Of a stretch of DNA of 64,000 nucleotides, positions 1 through 15,000 are shown piece by piece. Origin of the DNA: Ciona intestinalis (taxonomy: Eukaryota > Chordata > Ascidiacea > Phlebobranchia > Cionidae). A model generated the notes under the pieces. That model saw only the letters and a program-made list of their open reading frames with translations. It searched no databases and was not told where the DNA came from. The stretch lies in NCBI RefSeq assembly GCF_000224145.3, contig NC_020169.2, positions 2,782,095 through 2,846,094 of the forward strand. The letters run 5' to 3'. The position numbers and the translations under genes are program-made. How positions within the stretch are numbered: the stretch's first letter is position 1; each line of letters opens with the position of its first letter.

Positions 1-59
1 TTTTAATTTAATAATAAAATATTAATTTTCATTTTTTGTTGCTTATTCACACGATTGAT

Positions 60-3000
60 TTAGGCTATTTTGGTAAGCTTATAATTTAAAAAAGGATACA
101 GAAAATCTGCAATTTCGTCGGCGAAGTGAATTTCCGATGAGTGTTTGCTTACACGAAGCAGAATGTTATAAAGAAGTTGTGCAACCTGGAATATAATGAA
201 TAAATGCATGTGACTTTAAAATTAGTTCATAAATAAATGTAAAGTAGCTACGGCAGTCGTTATAATACTGGGTTGGCAAATATGCCGGTAACAGTTAAAC
301 GGGTGTTCTGTTTCATAAGCACGCTTACGAGTTACCACGTATGCAACTTTGGGTACTTATTTTCTTTAGTATACGACCGACAATTTGAAAATCTATAAGC
401 GACAACTGGAAGAATTGATGTCTTGCCCAAGGACATACGCCAACAAAAGTGGTAGCATCGGGACTTGAACCCGTAAACTCTGGCTCAAAGTGTGAAAGTT
501 ATTAGTTATAGTAACATTGTGTTTAGTGGCTTACATCCATCATACATCTGGTTCGTTCCAGTTGAAACCGGGGAAAGTAAGGACCAATGAGATGGAAAAT
601 ATAAAGTAGTTGAAGCTCAGTTTCAATCAGGGGTTTTGCTTCTTCTTTCAAAAACCTATATTAACAATTTTTATTTGACATTACAATTATAGTAGTGTAT
701 TTTTTTATTCGTCGAAATAGTGTAGAATACAAAACACTATGTGTGTATTAATTTGATCAGTGCATAAATAACTCTTAGGCAGCTATATAACAGTTTTGTA
801 TGTTTAATATAATATTATTGTTAATGTTTTCGTGCAAGAATTGGTAGCAACAAAACACATACTGTGAGACCAGTGATAGTTGTCCAATACTCATATGATG
901 CCACACAACATGGGTTAGAGCCAGTAGTCTGGTACACGGCATGTCAGTGAATGATAGTTGTTGGTTGGAGTAGGATAAGATGTGGTATGGGTAACTAGAA
1001 CCAGCTGGAATAGAAAATTAAATTAGTTTAATTATTTGAATAAATGAAATTTGCTTTATCCTTGCATGGCCGGGAACGACGGTTCTTATTAGCACGACGT
1101 TCTTGTGCCAGCTTATGAGTTACCATGTATGTTACTTTGTGGGTGTTTTTTTGTATGGCTGACAATTTAGACAACCCATTAGTGACCACTGGACTGAAGA
1201 AATCCTAAATGTTTTGTCTAAATTTCAAAAATTGTAGTCGTTTCTACTTAATGAATGCAGTACTGCTATTAAATTATTGAATAAAGAATTAATAAAACCG
1301 TTTCATCCTCACATGTCAAAAACAACAGTCGTTATAACACAGGTGTTTTGTTGCAAACATCTTGCACACTTACAAGGTTTTTTTGTTATGATAACATTGC
1401 TAACTTACGTTCAATATCAGCAGTTAATGTTGGACATTGCAACATCTTCAATATATTCTGATGCAGTGGTTTCCAATATATTTCCTGTAAAATAACAAAA
1501 AGTAAATTAATCTTCACATTAAACAACCACTTGAACGAATTTCTTAGGTTAAATGAATGTAACTTGCTTTATTCTCCTTTAGGTAGAAAATGACGGCTGT
1601 TAAAACATAGATGTTCTGTTTCATACACCTCGTGCCAGCTTACTCGATACTGATTGTCATCTTTATTAAATGTTGAATTAATTGGATATATAGGTGCACT
1701 CACCGGCAAAGCTGTAAGAACCAGTGCTACCGCATTTAACCAAGGTAATGACTGCTCCCTTTCAACAAAAGACTGCCTGCAATATGAAATAAAAAAGGTA
1801 GAATGAATAACATGAATGAAACACATGAATAACATGAATGAATGAAACTTTTTTGCCCTTGCCTGGTTGGGCAACTATATTCGTTATAACACGGTTACCA
1901 CGTATGTAATTTTGTTGGTGATTATTTTTTGGATTTTTTTTATAACACTGTGTATAACATCATGTAATCCAGTTGACAACGCTGTGTTGGAGGATATGAT
2001 TATTCGTTTCTGTTACTATTTCTAGAGAAAGAAGAATAAAAACATATAGTATCTTACTCCAACCTACTATTTGCTCTCATTGTGAGCGTATGTGTCCTTG
2101 GGCAAGACACTTAACAGTAATTGCTCCAACCCAGTGGTTACTAATGGGTTGTCTAAATTATCAGCCATACATAAAAAGTATAAAATTTCCCCGAAAAATA
2201 TTCACCACACAAAGTAATATACATGGTAACTGGTAAGCTGTAGCTGGCACGAGGTGTATGAACGAAACACCTGTGTTATAACGACTGTTGCTTTCATATA
2301 TATGATATTGTAGCGGTTGCAGGATGTTGTATTGCAAGCGGTAAACTAAAAGGGCGAATGAACACGAGACGCAGCATTTATACGGAAGATAAACATGAGA
2401 AAAAGGCACTAGTGTACGAGTCGGCGCACACACACGTGGCAGACCGCCACAATATAAATTGTAACTCACGTTTTGAGCACCACATCCATAAGAGCTTGTC
2501 CAACTTGTTCACCAGGTAATGGAAGAGCAAGTGCTTCAACACAAGTCACGTGAAGCGCGTGAGATGATGCGTTGGGAAACTCATTAAATCTCCAATCACG
2601 TGATGAAAATGATGAAGTCATTTTTCCTCCAACAGGTGAAGTTATAAGTTAAGAATTTTGTTTTTAATTTTGGTCAAAATGGATGCTTTACTTAAAATGG
2701 TTATCATATTTTTATTATTTTGATTAATTTTATTACATTATGGAACTAAAAAAAAACAAATTTTTCATTTTGAGATTCAATCATGTTTTACAGTTTTTTT
2801 GGGAAAACTATTTATTTTAAGTTTTTTGGAAAATTTATTATCATGTTTTGCAGTTTTTTTTATAAAATATTGACTTAGTTTTATTAGTTTCCCTATTCAA
2901 ATTGAACGCAAATTCCGAATATAAATAAAAGGATATTATTTGCAAGTCTTTGTATAAGTTGGCAATAATAAACCGAGTCAGGTTGCCATTGTTGGTCGTT

Positions 3001-6000
3001 AGGTTGCTGCAAATAATCCATGAAAGTCTCGGATAATATCCAACCTGGCGGTTTGTTTTTCTGTAAAAAAATCAAAAAATAAGATTTAGGGAAAAAGGAT
3101 TGGGTAAAATTGTAAAATTTACTTAATAATTTTGTGTTATTGGTAAAGTTTGATAAGAATAGTAAAGAAAAAAGGTAAATTACCAAATTTTGATACTGTA
3201 CTAATGTACTATTATGTGTAAGCTATTATAGTATACAAATAAATACTTTGAAGGTATGTCTGCAAACAGCAACAATAAAAAGCAGTAATATATATTTATT
3301 ACTGAGGTTAAAGAAAGAGCGGTAGGTAACTTGCTTAAGAACACACCAACTCAAAATGATGGCAAAGTAAAGCCTTTAACTTCTATCCTCTAGCCTACCG
3401 ATAGACGTAGTAACTGCTAACCACATACAAAATTACACTTGCTAAAGTTACACACAAAGTAACACTTACAACTTGTTAAGTATAGCTTGATACTATAATA
3501 TATATATATAGTAGGGTGGGGGAAGATGGGACACCTTTAACACTATTTTCTCGTCCCATTTGGTGGTAAACACAACACATTCAAATAATTATAAAACTAT
3601 ATCCTCACGACTTCTATACACCGTTGTTAATTGTTTAAAACACGATCAGGATATTTCAATTTTATGTGCTAAAGGTGTCCCATGTTCCCGCACCCTACTG
3701 TATCTCCAATATACTTACAGTGATAGCACCAATGATAGTGGAGACAAGTTTCTTCTTAAGCAAATGTCGACCACGAAGTTTGCTTTCATAATAATGAAGG
3801 GTGTTGAATAGATAAGTGACTGGTTGATCTGTTGAAAAGTAGATTTTTATCAGTTTATAACAATAATTATCATTAATAAAAAAAACAAATATTTGAAACA
3901 AAAAGACAGGATATAGAAAAAAAACAGCAGTTGTTAAAACGCTTACAGTTAAAAACATATTTACATTTAGTTAAAAGAAAAATATTAACATATTAACAAA
4001 AGATTGGACAGGCCATGCATGTGGCTAGGCAAGCTGGGCAGATATGCATTAAATGATAACCAACACGTATTTATCAATCTATGTAAGATATTGCACATAG
4101 TGGGACTTAAGGAGTGGGAACAACAGTCACGACTTTACTTTCGCCACCAGGCACTTTCGGAAACACCAAAAAACATTTTGGATAATGAACCAAATCTAGC
4201 CTAATTTAGAGAAACACCAAAAAACGGTCTGGGTAATGAACCTAATCTGGCCTAATTCAGAAACACCAAAAAAATCTGGGTAATGAACCAAATCTAGCCT
4301 AATTTAGAAACACCAAAAATGGTCTGGGTAATGGACCAGATCTAGCCTAAATTCTACGTCCTCAAGGACCTCACCCATCAAAATGAGTTCATTTTCCATA
4401 TCTCAAATTTATTTAAATCTTACCATGAAACTTATACAGCAAGCCCAGATGCTCCAGCAATGTTTCCAATGATTTAGAAGAAGGGGGAAGCTCCAGACAC
4501 CGATGTATCACGATGTCAAGCACTGGTAGGAAACGTAAGGTGATATTGCAGAAGTATGTTGGTAGGTAGGTGGGCTGTGGTTTTTCTCCTGTGTGGGGTA
4601 AGAACTAAGAATTGTTGTATGGTGGTTATGGGGGTTAAGGATTAGATTTGATATTATTAGAAAGAAAGCAATTTTACAACATCTTTGCATTTGCCACCCC
4701 AGTGTTTTGTAACATTTAATGAATAACTCTGGTACAATGTTATAAAAAGCATCAACATTATAACAACATCCATTTTTATCAACGTCATAACAATGTTGAC
4801 ATTATAACAACATCAACGGTATAACTTGCGTTTTGTTGAATATATACAACTTTTGTAATAAACATTGTTATTAAATTCCTATTTTACAGGTGCCAGCAAA
4901 TACTTTCCAGTGCATTCTAAAGAAAAAGTTTGAGAAAGTAAGGTCTACCTGTTGCATTTGGTTGCTCGGGGCTTGAACAATGCGCCACCAGCCCTTCGAA
5001 GAAATAATGTTCTGGAAATTTCTATTACAAAAATATAATAAGTAAAATCGAAAATGCAGCTGGAAAACGTTATTGGGTAGTGTGGGGTAAAATGGATACT
5101 TTTGAAACATAATATTTCATATTTCCTATTCGCGCTTTCAACAATAAACAAGTGTTTTTAAAGTTGTGAGGATATGATTGTAAATAAAATATAATTCTGT
5201 AAGTATAATTTGTTTACTACCAATTGTAAAAAAGACAATGAAAAAATTGCAATAAAAGACAATGAAAACCATAATATGCAACATGCCATACATAAGTGTT
5301 CACAAAAAGTTATTTTTTCTTATAAAAGGGAATAAAACATGGACCATCACCCCAATCTATTATACATAAGCTCTTAATAAAAATAAAAAAACTCTGATAA
5401 AAGAGAATGATACATGGACCATCTTACCCCAGTCCCCAACCTAATCTACATAAGTGCTTACTAAAAAATATTTTCTTTAAAACAGATAAAAACGTCAACC
5501 ATCTTACCTCAATTTATTATACAGAAAAGCCAACAAAAAATTTAAATAAAAAGAAATAAAAATGTGGACCATCTTACCCCAACTTATTATACATAACTGC
5601 CCACAAAAAATTCTGAAAAAAAGGACCATTTTACCCCAACCTTTTATACATAACTGCCCACAAAAAATTCTGAAAAAAAGGACCATCTTACCCCAACCTT
5701 TTATATATAACTGCCCACAAAAAAATTAGAAACAAAAATGAACCATCTTACCCCAACCTTTTATAATTCAAGCCTACCTGATGGTAAGCCATATGTTTGG
5801 CATGCCAATCATCTTGCATCCAATGGTCAAGGTTTTCAACATCATGATCAAAACTACGAACTCTGTTAAGGAAGTCGTCAGGTTTGATGAGAAGATATTG
5901 GATGATGAAGAATGCAACCTGTTGGCAATTAAGAGGCATTGTAATCAGTGGCGCAGCCAGAAAAAAATAAGGAGGGGGTTTTAATCAAAAAATTTTTAAA

Positions 6001-9000
6001 AATATATTTTTTAATTTTTTTAATTAATATTTTTTTTGGTTTAAAAGGGGGGGGAGTCGCGACACCCTAAACCCCCCTTGGCTGCGCCACTGATCGTCAT
6101 ATATACTGTTGTTGCCAGGCATATTCATACTTGATTTTGGCTCTTCCCGTAAAAACATTCTTTTACTGACTTTTAAGATGTTGTTTGGTCCAGTTTTTTT
6201 AGCATAAAATGACAATGTTTTTTTATTGCCGAAAGAATTTTTTCGGTGGAAGAGTCAGAATGCAACTGTAGGTTAAAGTGATCGGCCCGTGAAATCATGT
6301 TTTACCACTACAGTTTTAGATCTCTGAAATGTTTTTTTCTTCTGTTACAAAACTTAGTATTCTGTATTTGCCAAATTATTCAATGAGTTTCTGTATGTTT
6401 GACGACCGAAAAAGCATGTTATCATACTCCCCAGATTTTGTTATAAAATTCAAAAAAATAAGTTTGGTATGAACTGTGTAAAAAAATCCTTATTATAACT
6501 TTTAAAATATCCTGCCATGTGAAGATATATAAGTGACATTCATTCATAAAATCAACTTTTACCTGGACATCATTGGCCTCACTAGAACGTAGAGCAAGAC
6601 ACAGAATAAGTCGGTCAAGAAACACAATGTTATATTTCCACACCATGTCTTGAAGTACGTTTGCACATCTAAATAATCAGATATTTATATTAATACGGTA
6701 GGGTGGGTAAAGATGGGACACTATTTCTTTATATTTTCTCGTCCCATTTGGTAGTAAACAAAGAACATTCAAAGAATTATAAAACTGTATCTTCACGACT
6801 CCCATAGACCGTTGTAGATTGTTTGAAAACAAATCAGGATATTCTGATATTATGTGCTAAAGGTGTCCCATCTTACCCCACAGTACTATATTAGTAAATT
6901 ATGTTTGAATAACTGATTTTACCAAATATAACCGAAAATTCAAAAAAATAATTACCCGCCAAGTTACATATGCCTTAACTCGTAATTGGGGACGAGGTGT
7001 ATTTAACAAAACACCCGTGTTATACCAACTGTCATGGCTTGCCATGCAAAGATAAGGTACATTCATTCATAACTGTTTATCTGATGATCTATAGCAGTAG
7101 CTATACAGTAACATGTGAGTTTCTCTATGTATGGTATTATATAATTAACTCTAAGTCAGATGCTTTTAACAGAATGTGGCATGTAATGACTAATAGCCAA
7201 AATAATATTTCATTAACTGTTTATTTCAGGGAAGTGCAACCTGCGGCCCGCTGGCCAAATGCGGCCTGCAAAGAAAAGTTGCGGGGTCCGTGAATTCAGC
7301 TGCATAATTTTTCACTGAATTTATTTTATGTCACAATAAATTTACTTTACGTGTCCAAATTTTCTGTTTCTGAAAGAAGCTAACCCCTCTTTAATGTCAA
7401 GATCAAAAAAAAAGTAACTATTATTGGTCCCTGTAAGCCTATGTTAAATAATCATACCACTTTTAAGTTTACCCAGTAATTTATATCTGCCCTATTTTTA
7501 TAAAGGTTGCACACCCCTGGTTTACTTAATAAACTAAGTAATATAATTAAGAAATTAAATGTTAAATCTTACATCTTAACATCGCTGCCTCCTTCAAGGA
7601 CTGAAAACTCATAAACGAGAAAATCTGAAAATTTCCGCACATGTTGAGATAATTGACTTGCTCCAATCCGTTCTAATACTCTGAAATAGCGAAAAAATGA
7701 TTAAATGGTAATTGAATGGCTCTGTAGCGCAGTGGTTAGTGAGTCTGCATATAGCCCACACATTGCTCCAACCAAGTAATAGTTTATCGGTTGTCTAAAA
7801 ATTGTCAGCCATACAATAAAAAAGAGAAAAACCACCCACCAAGTTACAGATGCAGTAACTTATAAGCGGATCTGAGTTGTATAATACAGATCGCCCTTTT
7901 ATAATAAATATCGTTGCCCCACTCCAACAGGCAGAGATAAGCTACATTTATTCATTCATTTAATATGGATTTAAAAACTTAAGATTTACATATATATACA
8001 AAAATTAACATAATTTAATAAATGTAAATTATTTATCCCTGCATGGTGGGGCAACAACAGTCGTTACAACACCGAGTGTTATGTTTCATATGCCCCATGC
8101 CTGCCTACAAATTAACCTAATTAAATTAATTAAATATAAACTATTTTTTTAGGTTTAAATTTTTTTAAGAAGTAATAATAAGATTTACTTATAAGATGTG
8201 GATGACAGCTTCTTCTCTTCAAATAAAACTTTCCATAACAAGCACAAGTAATATGGGGGCGTGCCTGGTTGCGAGAAATGATTCAGAGCATCTGCTTCAG
8301 TTAGGGAACTTCCAGAGGAGCTGGAAGAGTCCATCCCATCCGCTGATAGAAGAGGAGCCCACTTGATGTATTCTTGCTCCACGTTCGTTTTCAGCTGTTT
8401 TTTGTTTAAAGGTTCCACTGTGAATGAAAAACATAAAATGATGGTCATCACTTTTTTCTGACATCACAATAAAAGAATATTTATAATAAATAAAAAGAGG
8501 TGACTGGGAACAAGTTAAAGGTGACTGGGAACAACATAAAAATGTTGTGATAATTTAAAAACAGAAATATTGAGAAAAATGAGTTAAAAAAAGAAGAAAA
8601 AAAGAATGAAACACTTGCAAGGGGAAAATTCAATTACAGAAAACAAGGCATTTGGATAAGCCAGATATGTAAATTACGAACCATTTAAAAAATAAACAAC
8701 AAAGCACTATGAATAAGTACCTTTTTTCAAACCCATGCATATTATTATTAACTGTCTTACCATTTGAATGGTTGAAGAAATCTTGAATACTTTGTGGGAA
8801 GCATGCAAGTGTCTGCTGTGGCCACCTATGTGGTGTGGCTGACATTACAGCTTTAAGTATATCTGTACACCATGAACCGGAGATGCTCTCAGCACCTGAG
8901 AATTTAAAAGGGAAGATTAAAATATTAAACAGTGTTGAAACCTGATTTAAGTTACTGTAGGTTTTAAATAAAGATATCTAATGTTCCATTTTTTTAGTTT

Positions 9001-12000
9001 CATAACAAAACTAGTCTGATAAAAAAATAAAATTTTAAATAAGGTTATATAATGTACAATTTTTTCGGTTTCATAACAAAACTAGTCTGATAAAAAATAA
9101 AATCTATTTATTTTGTTAAATTTATTTAACAGTTGCTGGGCAATATGTAATTTCAGTTTTTAAACAAACAAATTACTTTGAATGTGTATTCATACAAAGG
9201 GGTCAAGTTTTTCAGTAGAATGCGGTTAGCTTTATTAATGGCCATCTAGACTATTTTCTTCCGTTTTTAAACACTAAATATAGAAATAGTTGAATACCTC
9301 AACTACAATTGTCATTTTTTTCCAGTATTTTTATTCTATTCTAGTATTCTATATAGGTAAGATGCTTGAGAACCTAGGATTTAGTCAAGATTTGACCCAT
9401 TACCCCAACACTTAGATTTTTTTAGCTTAACATATCGCAGTAAATATTAAATTAAAATTGTCTCCATAAACGTATGATTGCTACATCTTAAAACCAAATA
9501 AATAAATGAATCCAGGTAGGGTGTTAAAAAATCATATCTTTACATTACACGCAACCAAAAGCAGCTTATGAAAAGTCCAAAGCAGACAAACATAGTTACA
9601 ATAATTCAATCAAACCTGTTATGTGTATAGACCTAGCAAGTGTCAATACAAGAACACGATTCAATTCTTCGGATTTTTGTGACACAATACTTTGTTTCTG
9701 CTCATTAAACATCCTCACTAGCTGTGGTTTGATGCCAAAGTTGTCAAAACCCATGATAAGTTTGAGGGCGGTGCTTTCAAGTCTGGATATAAATTATAAT
9801 TGCTCCAATACAGTGGTTACTGATGGGTTTTGTTGTCTAAATTGTCAGCCTTACAGAAAATATAATCACTCACAAAGTAACATACATGGTAACTCAAAAG
9901 CTGGCACAAGGTGTATGAAATAGAACACCCGTGTCATAACGACAAACGTTTTCCTTCATGCGAGGATAAAGCAAAGATACATACATTTATTAAGGTTGCC
10001 TTACTTTAAAAAAAATTAAATTTTTGAGTTTAATTTACTGTCTCATAATGAATGTCGTTGTCCTGCTACGCGAGGATAAAGCAATGTACATTCATTTATT
10101 AAGGTTGCGTTACTTTAAAAAATTTGAAATTTTTGAGTTTAATTTACTCTCCCATAATGAATGTCGTTGTCCTGCTAAGCGAGGATAAAGCATGGTACGT
10201 TCAGTTATATATTCAAGTTGCAGTACCTGTAGTAAACTTAAACTTTTTTAATATAAATTACCTGAGATGTAACTGGCGTTGGTTTGCATGTGGAGAGTTA
10301 GCCAGTGTGTGCAGATGCGTTAGGAGTTGAATTCTATAGTTAGGTTGTATATGATGCATGCGGTAACTCATAAGCTCCAACAGTGTGTTCAGTATTCCCC
10401 ATGCTCGGTATTCGTAAACCTTTGGCACAACCTGTGCTGTTGGGGGAAATGTGTGAAGGTTTTTATTGTGCAACACTGCAGAACGGCTGAATGTGGTATA
10501 TCTAGTGTTTAAAGTAAAAAATTATGAAAGTTTTTGGTTAAAGAAGATGAATTGTCTGTCATTATTTGGGGATTTAAAATAATGGGTAAGTGCTTGCCAC
10601 ATACATTTTTTGGTTAACAGATGTCGTTCTTCCTAAATTTTTATGGGAAAAAATGCTACGGATAAAACAACACTACAACAAACTTAAAGATCTGTTTTAT
10701 GGGGCATTGCCATAGGATCTTACTAATATAGAAACAAAACACCCGTGTTATAACGTTTGTCGTTTTCTTGCCCTATGGGGATAAAGCAGGATACATTCAT
10801 TGTGTAACATTTTTTTGGTAACATTTTCAGAATTTTTTCTCCAAAAATCCCATGACTAAATAAAAAAATAACTAAATAAACTAAGATATAACTAAATAAA
10901 ATAAAAACTAACAGCAATAATATATAAGGCTTACAAACTAAGATTTTTATTCCAAGTGTTTCAATCTCATAATAAATAAGTAGACGACTGTATGTTTCCA
11001 CGAGAGCCGGAGCAAGACCTACTGATGATTTGGCTTGCGCAAATTTCTGTATTTTGGTTGAGATGCTGTGCAACATGCTGTATGGAAGTGTAGGAGTTAA
11101 AAAAAGATTAACTACTTTGTAATTTAGCAAAAAATGGCATTGAGCTGTAATTTTTTGTTTTTATTTTAGTGAAATACATTGATACTCTACTAGAATATGG
11201 GAATATAAATATGGTGCAAATTTTTAGAATAAATATTTTTAAATTGGGATCAGCAAAAATGGCCAAAAATGGCAAGACAAATAAAAACAAACCTATTTAG
11301 AAAACCAAGTGCAAAAATGAACACTATTGTAATAAATTGAAATCTCAAAGTAAAAAAAAATTAAAAAATGAAATTCCGATTTAAATTCTGATTCTCTCAG
11401 TTAAAAACAAATCTATTCAGAAAACCAAACTGTGTAAAAATGCTAATTATTGTTAAAAATTAAAATTTCAAACTAAAAAAAATTCCGAATCACCTCATCT
11501 TAGTGTGAACTGTTAATGTGTCGAGCAGATCCATAGAGCATGGGACCGTTTTATTGAAAGCCACGCAATTGTTTCCAGGCATAGGGGAAGTGGAACTCGT
11601 ATCACCAAACACACTTTCAACCAACACAGATACAGCCATGTTAAACATCTCTGTGGGAAATATGGAATATTTTTATTGTAAAACTTGAAAAAATTATTTT
11701 TTATTATAATTAAAAAAAAAAGTTTTGTTTATTATTTAAAAAAAAAAATTTGGAAAAGAGATAAGGCTGCCCGAAAAATATCCAATAGAAATTTTTACCT
11801 GTGTTACTACTACATGCATTGCTTATTAGGGCCACTTGTGAGTCTTTTAAATTTATGCTGGTGGTCTGAAAGGTATATGAAATTAAGCATTGAAAATATG
11901 TTACATAAAATTACATATAATTTTGTTAGTTTAAAGACAAAAGGTTATATATCTTTTGATTTAGGAAAATATATACAAAAAAATTATAATTTGGAAAAAA

Positions 12001-15000
12001 ATAAATGAACTGCAAAATTAAACTATCTTTGTTGCAAATAAATATATACATGTTTCAAACAAGAATAATATATATATATATATATACATGGATTATTTGT
12101 ATAAATAAAATAATTCAATTTTGTAGCTACATACCTTTAAGCATTGCTTGATACACTCATGCTGGTTGTGTAAAGCTACTGGAATGTTCCATTGCTGGTT
12201 GCGATCTAAAAAGCAAAAGCATCATTTAAAAATATGTGGTATATTTATAATGGACCTTAAACATGAACACAATTTGTATTTTCTATTCTGTTAGGAGTAT
12301 ATTGTGGTCTGTGGATGAAATCTGGGTCTGGTTGTGGACTGAGTTGCACTGGTCGCATAAACAATTACATAAAGATTCCAGAGAGTTGGGGTAATGGGTA
12401 AAATCGACTTAAATTCCAGGTCCTCATCCACATACATAGAAAGGGAAAAGGGCACTGGATAATATAATACAAAGATTTAAACCTAAAACTTTTAAAAGTA
12501 ACACAAAAAAGTTAAGTTACCTTGATTTCCATCTGATGGAGGTTTAGCTTGAGCTTTTCTGTTTAAATGAACCAGATTGCAAACAGCTGCGAAGGATATT
12601 GTGCACGAGTGACTTTTCATCTCAGGAAGTTCAAGAGGCTGTGGAAAAATAGCAATATTAGGTAAAGTAAAAGTTGAAAAGAATTTAAAGAGAAAATATA
12701 TCGGAATATAGCTTTGAGAATATTTATTAGGCATTCCATACAAAAGTTTTATATAGAAAATACTAAAATGGACTATTGAAACTAAATAAAATAGTATATG
12801 GTAGGGTGGGGTGGGATCTGGATTGAACATGTTTTTCTCCTCCTATTTGGTGGTAAACAATGAATATTTACAGAATTAAACATCCATATGCTAACATATT
12901 AACAGTTTCTTTCGTGCAAAATGCATTAGACAATTAGTCTAATACAACATATATACAAGACTAAATATTTGTTCAGACTATCTCCACAAATTATCTAAAA
13001 TTTAGGCAAAAAATTACTGTATACAATTTTTTTACAAAAACACATGTTATGCATACAGGCCCACTATTTACAATATATATAAAAAAATCTAAAGATTAAA
13101 AAATGTTAAAATACCTGTTTTTCCGGGTACAGCAGGTTTACCAACTTAATCACTGACAAAAAGTCACTGAGAGGATTTTTCTGGATGCTTCCTGATATGA
13201 ACTGAAGTAAGACCCACATTATATAATCCCTACCCCCCTGGATGCATTGATCCCTTAGCTCTTCTGATGCTGCAAGCTGGAAAGGTAATGAATTAAAATC
13301 AATGTGTAATTTTATGATTGCTAAGCATTAATGAATGAATGAATGTAACTTACTTTATGCTTGCGTGGCTGGAAAACAACAGTCGTTATAACACAGGTGT
13401 TTCATACACCTCGTGTCAGCTTACGAGTTACAATATATGTTACTTTGTAGGTGATTAGTTTTTAGGAGATTTTTTTATTTTTTTAAGTGTGGCTGATAAT
13501 TTAGACAACCCATTAGCGCCCACTGAGTTGGAGCAATTGCAGTTAAGTTACTTGCCCAAGGACACGTAAAACAAGAACACATGCGCTCACAAACAATGGT
13601 AGTAGCAGCAACCTCTTGGTAAGAGGCAGATACGTCAATCACTGTGCCACAGCACCAGACAGCATAAGAGTACCAGTGTTTAACAATACAAACACAGCAT
13701 ATTAAAAAAATTCTTTTTACATAATCTGTATAAAAAGTGTACTACCTAACTGATAAGTAGTGTCAATTAAACCTGATGAAAATGACCTGAACAAGACGTT
13801 AAAACGTCTGTCAACAAAATTAGGGTCAGGGGGGCTACAATACAAGTATAATAAGCCTGGCAGCAACAATACCAGCGGTTCCCAACTGGGGTCCATACAG
13901 CTGTTTTAGAGGGTCCGCAATTAAGCAATGATTGTGATCCAAAAAAAAACAAACATTGATGAGTTAATTGCAGCAAAAGAAGTGCATCCATCCTATTAAA
14001 CAGCTTACCGTATTTGATAATTTTTGCATTTCCTTTCATTGGTGTGTTTTTTTTGCATTTTTCTTATAGCATTCTTGAATTTTTATAGGGCCGCGAAATA
14101 TTAAAATATTTGGAAAGGGTACACCAGACAAAAATTTTAGAAAAGTTTGGGAACCGCTGGTATATACTAACAGCACAATATATCACACCTTAGTATGTAA
14201 ATCTTCTACTATATGTGGAAAGCTTGCAAGTTGATAAAGAACAAAATAAATGACTTGGCAAGCCACATGTTGCCACATGAGGTGTTGTATGTTGGATTTA
14301 TCTTCAAAAGTAGAACATTTTTTCACGGTAGAAAACATAAGGTCCACTAAGCCCTGTGGTGATTGAATTTTAGGAAAAACATTTAAATTAAATCTGAATG
14401 AAACTGTTATAGAAGACTTAGTCATGAAAAAAAATTATTGTTATAGAACATTTTATTCTATATGGGTGAGGTCCCACAGCGAGGCACACCATGGGATTTA
14501 GGCCAGAGTTGGTCCATTACTTCAACATTGTATATGAACGTTCCATTCTATATGGGTAAGGTCCCACAGCGAGGCACACCATGGGATTTAGGCCAGAGTT
14601 GGTCCATTACTTCAACATTGTATATGAACATTTCATTCTATATGGGTAAGATCCTACAGCAAGGCATGCCATAGGATTTAGGCCACAGTTGGCCAATTAC
14701 TTCAACATTGTATACGAACATTTCATTCTATATGGGTGAGGTCCTACAGCGAGGCAACCCGTGGGATTTAGGCCAGAGTTGGTCCATTACCCCAACATTG
14801 TATATGATTATTTAATAGCCTAGTATCAGAAAAAAAGATTTACATTAAACAGTTTCTATTGAATTCGACCTAAAATAAACCTTGCAAGCGAGAATTAAAA
14901 AAAACTAAAAAAGCATAAAATTTAGGAAAATTTTGAAAGCTAACCATTTCCAAAGCTTCACATCTTTGTTTCTGATGCTTCTGCATTCCCAGCACTTGTA

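Noticed and set aside
5340-5765. CRISPR-like array of repeats and spacers
   Set aside because: This is a eukaryotic intron. Units are contiguous and diverged, without unique spacers, so it is an ordinary minisatellite.
7724-7800. Possible functional tRNA gene
   Set aside because: It has an A-box-like stretch but is the diverged head of a SINE followed by the SINE body, so it would not fold as a complete tRNA.
10723-11130. Uninterrupted 135-codon minus frame as a separate gene
   Set aside because: Only 10935-11077 is coding, as one MED23 exon. The remainder is intron.
11685-12008. 107-codon plus-strand frame
   Set aside because: It is a Lys/Phe-rich shadow overlapping MED23 exon 11799-11865 on the other strand.
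14462-14674. Repetitive 70-codon protein (MGEVPQRGTPWDLG units)
   Set aside because: It is translation of a tandem repeat inside a MED23 intron and has no exon boundaries.
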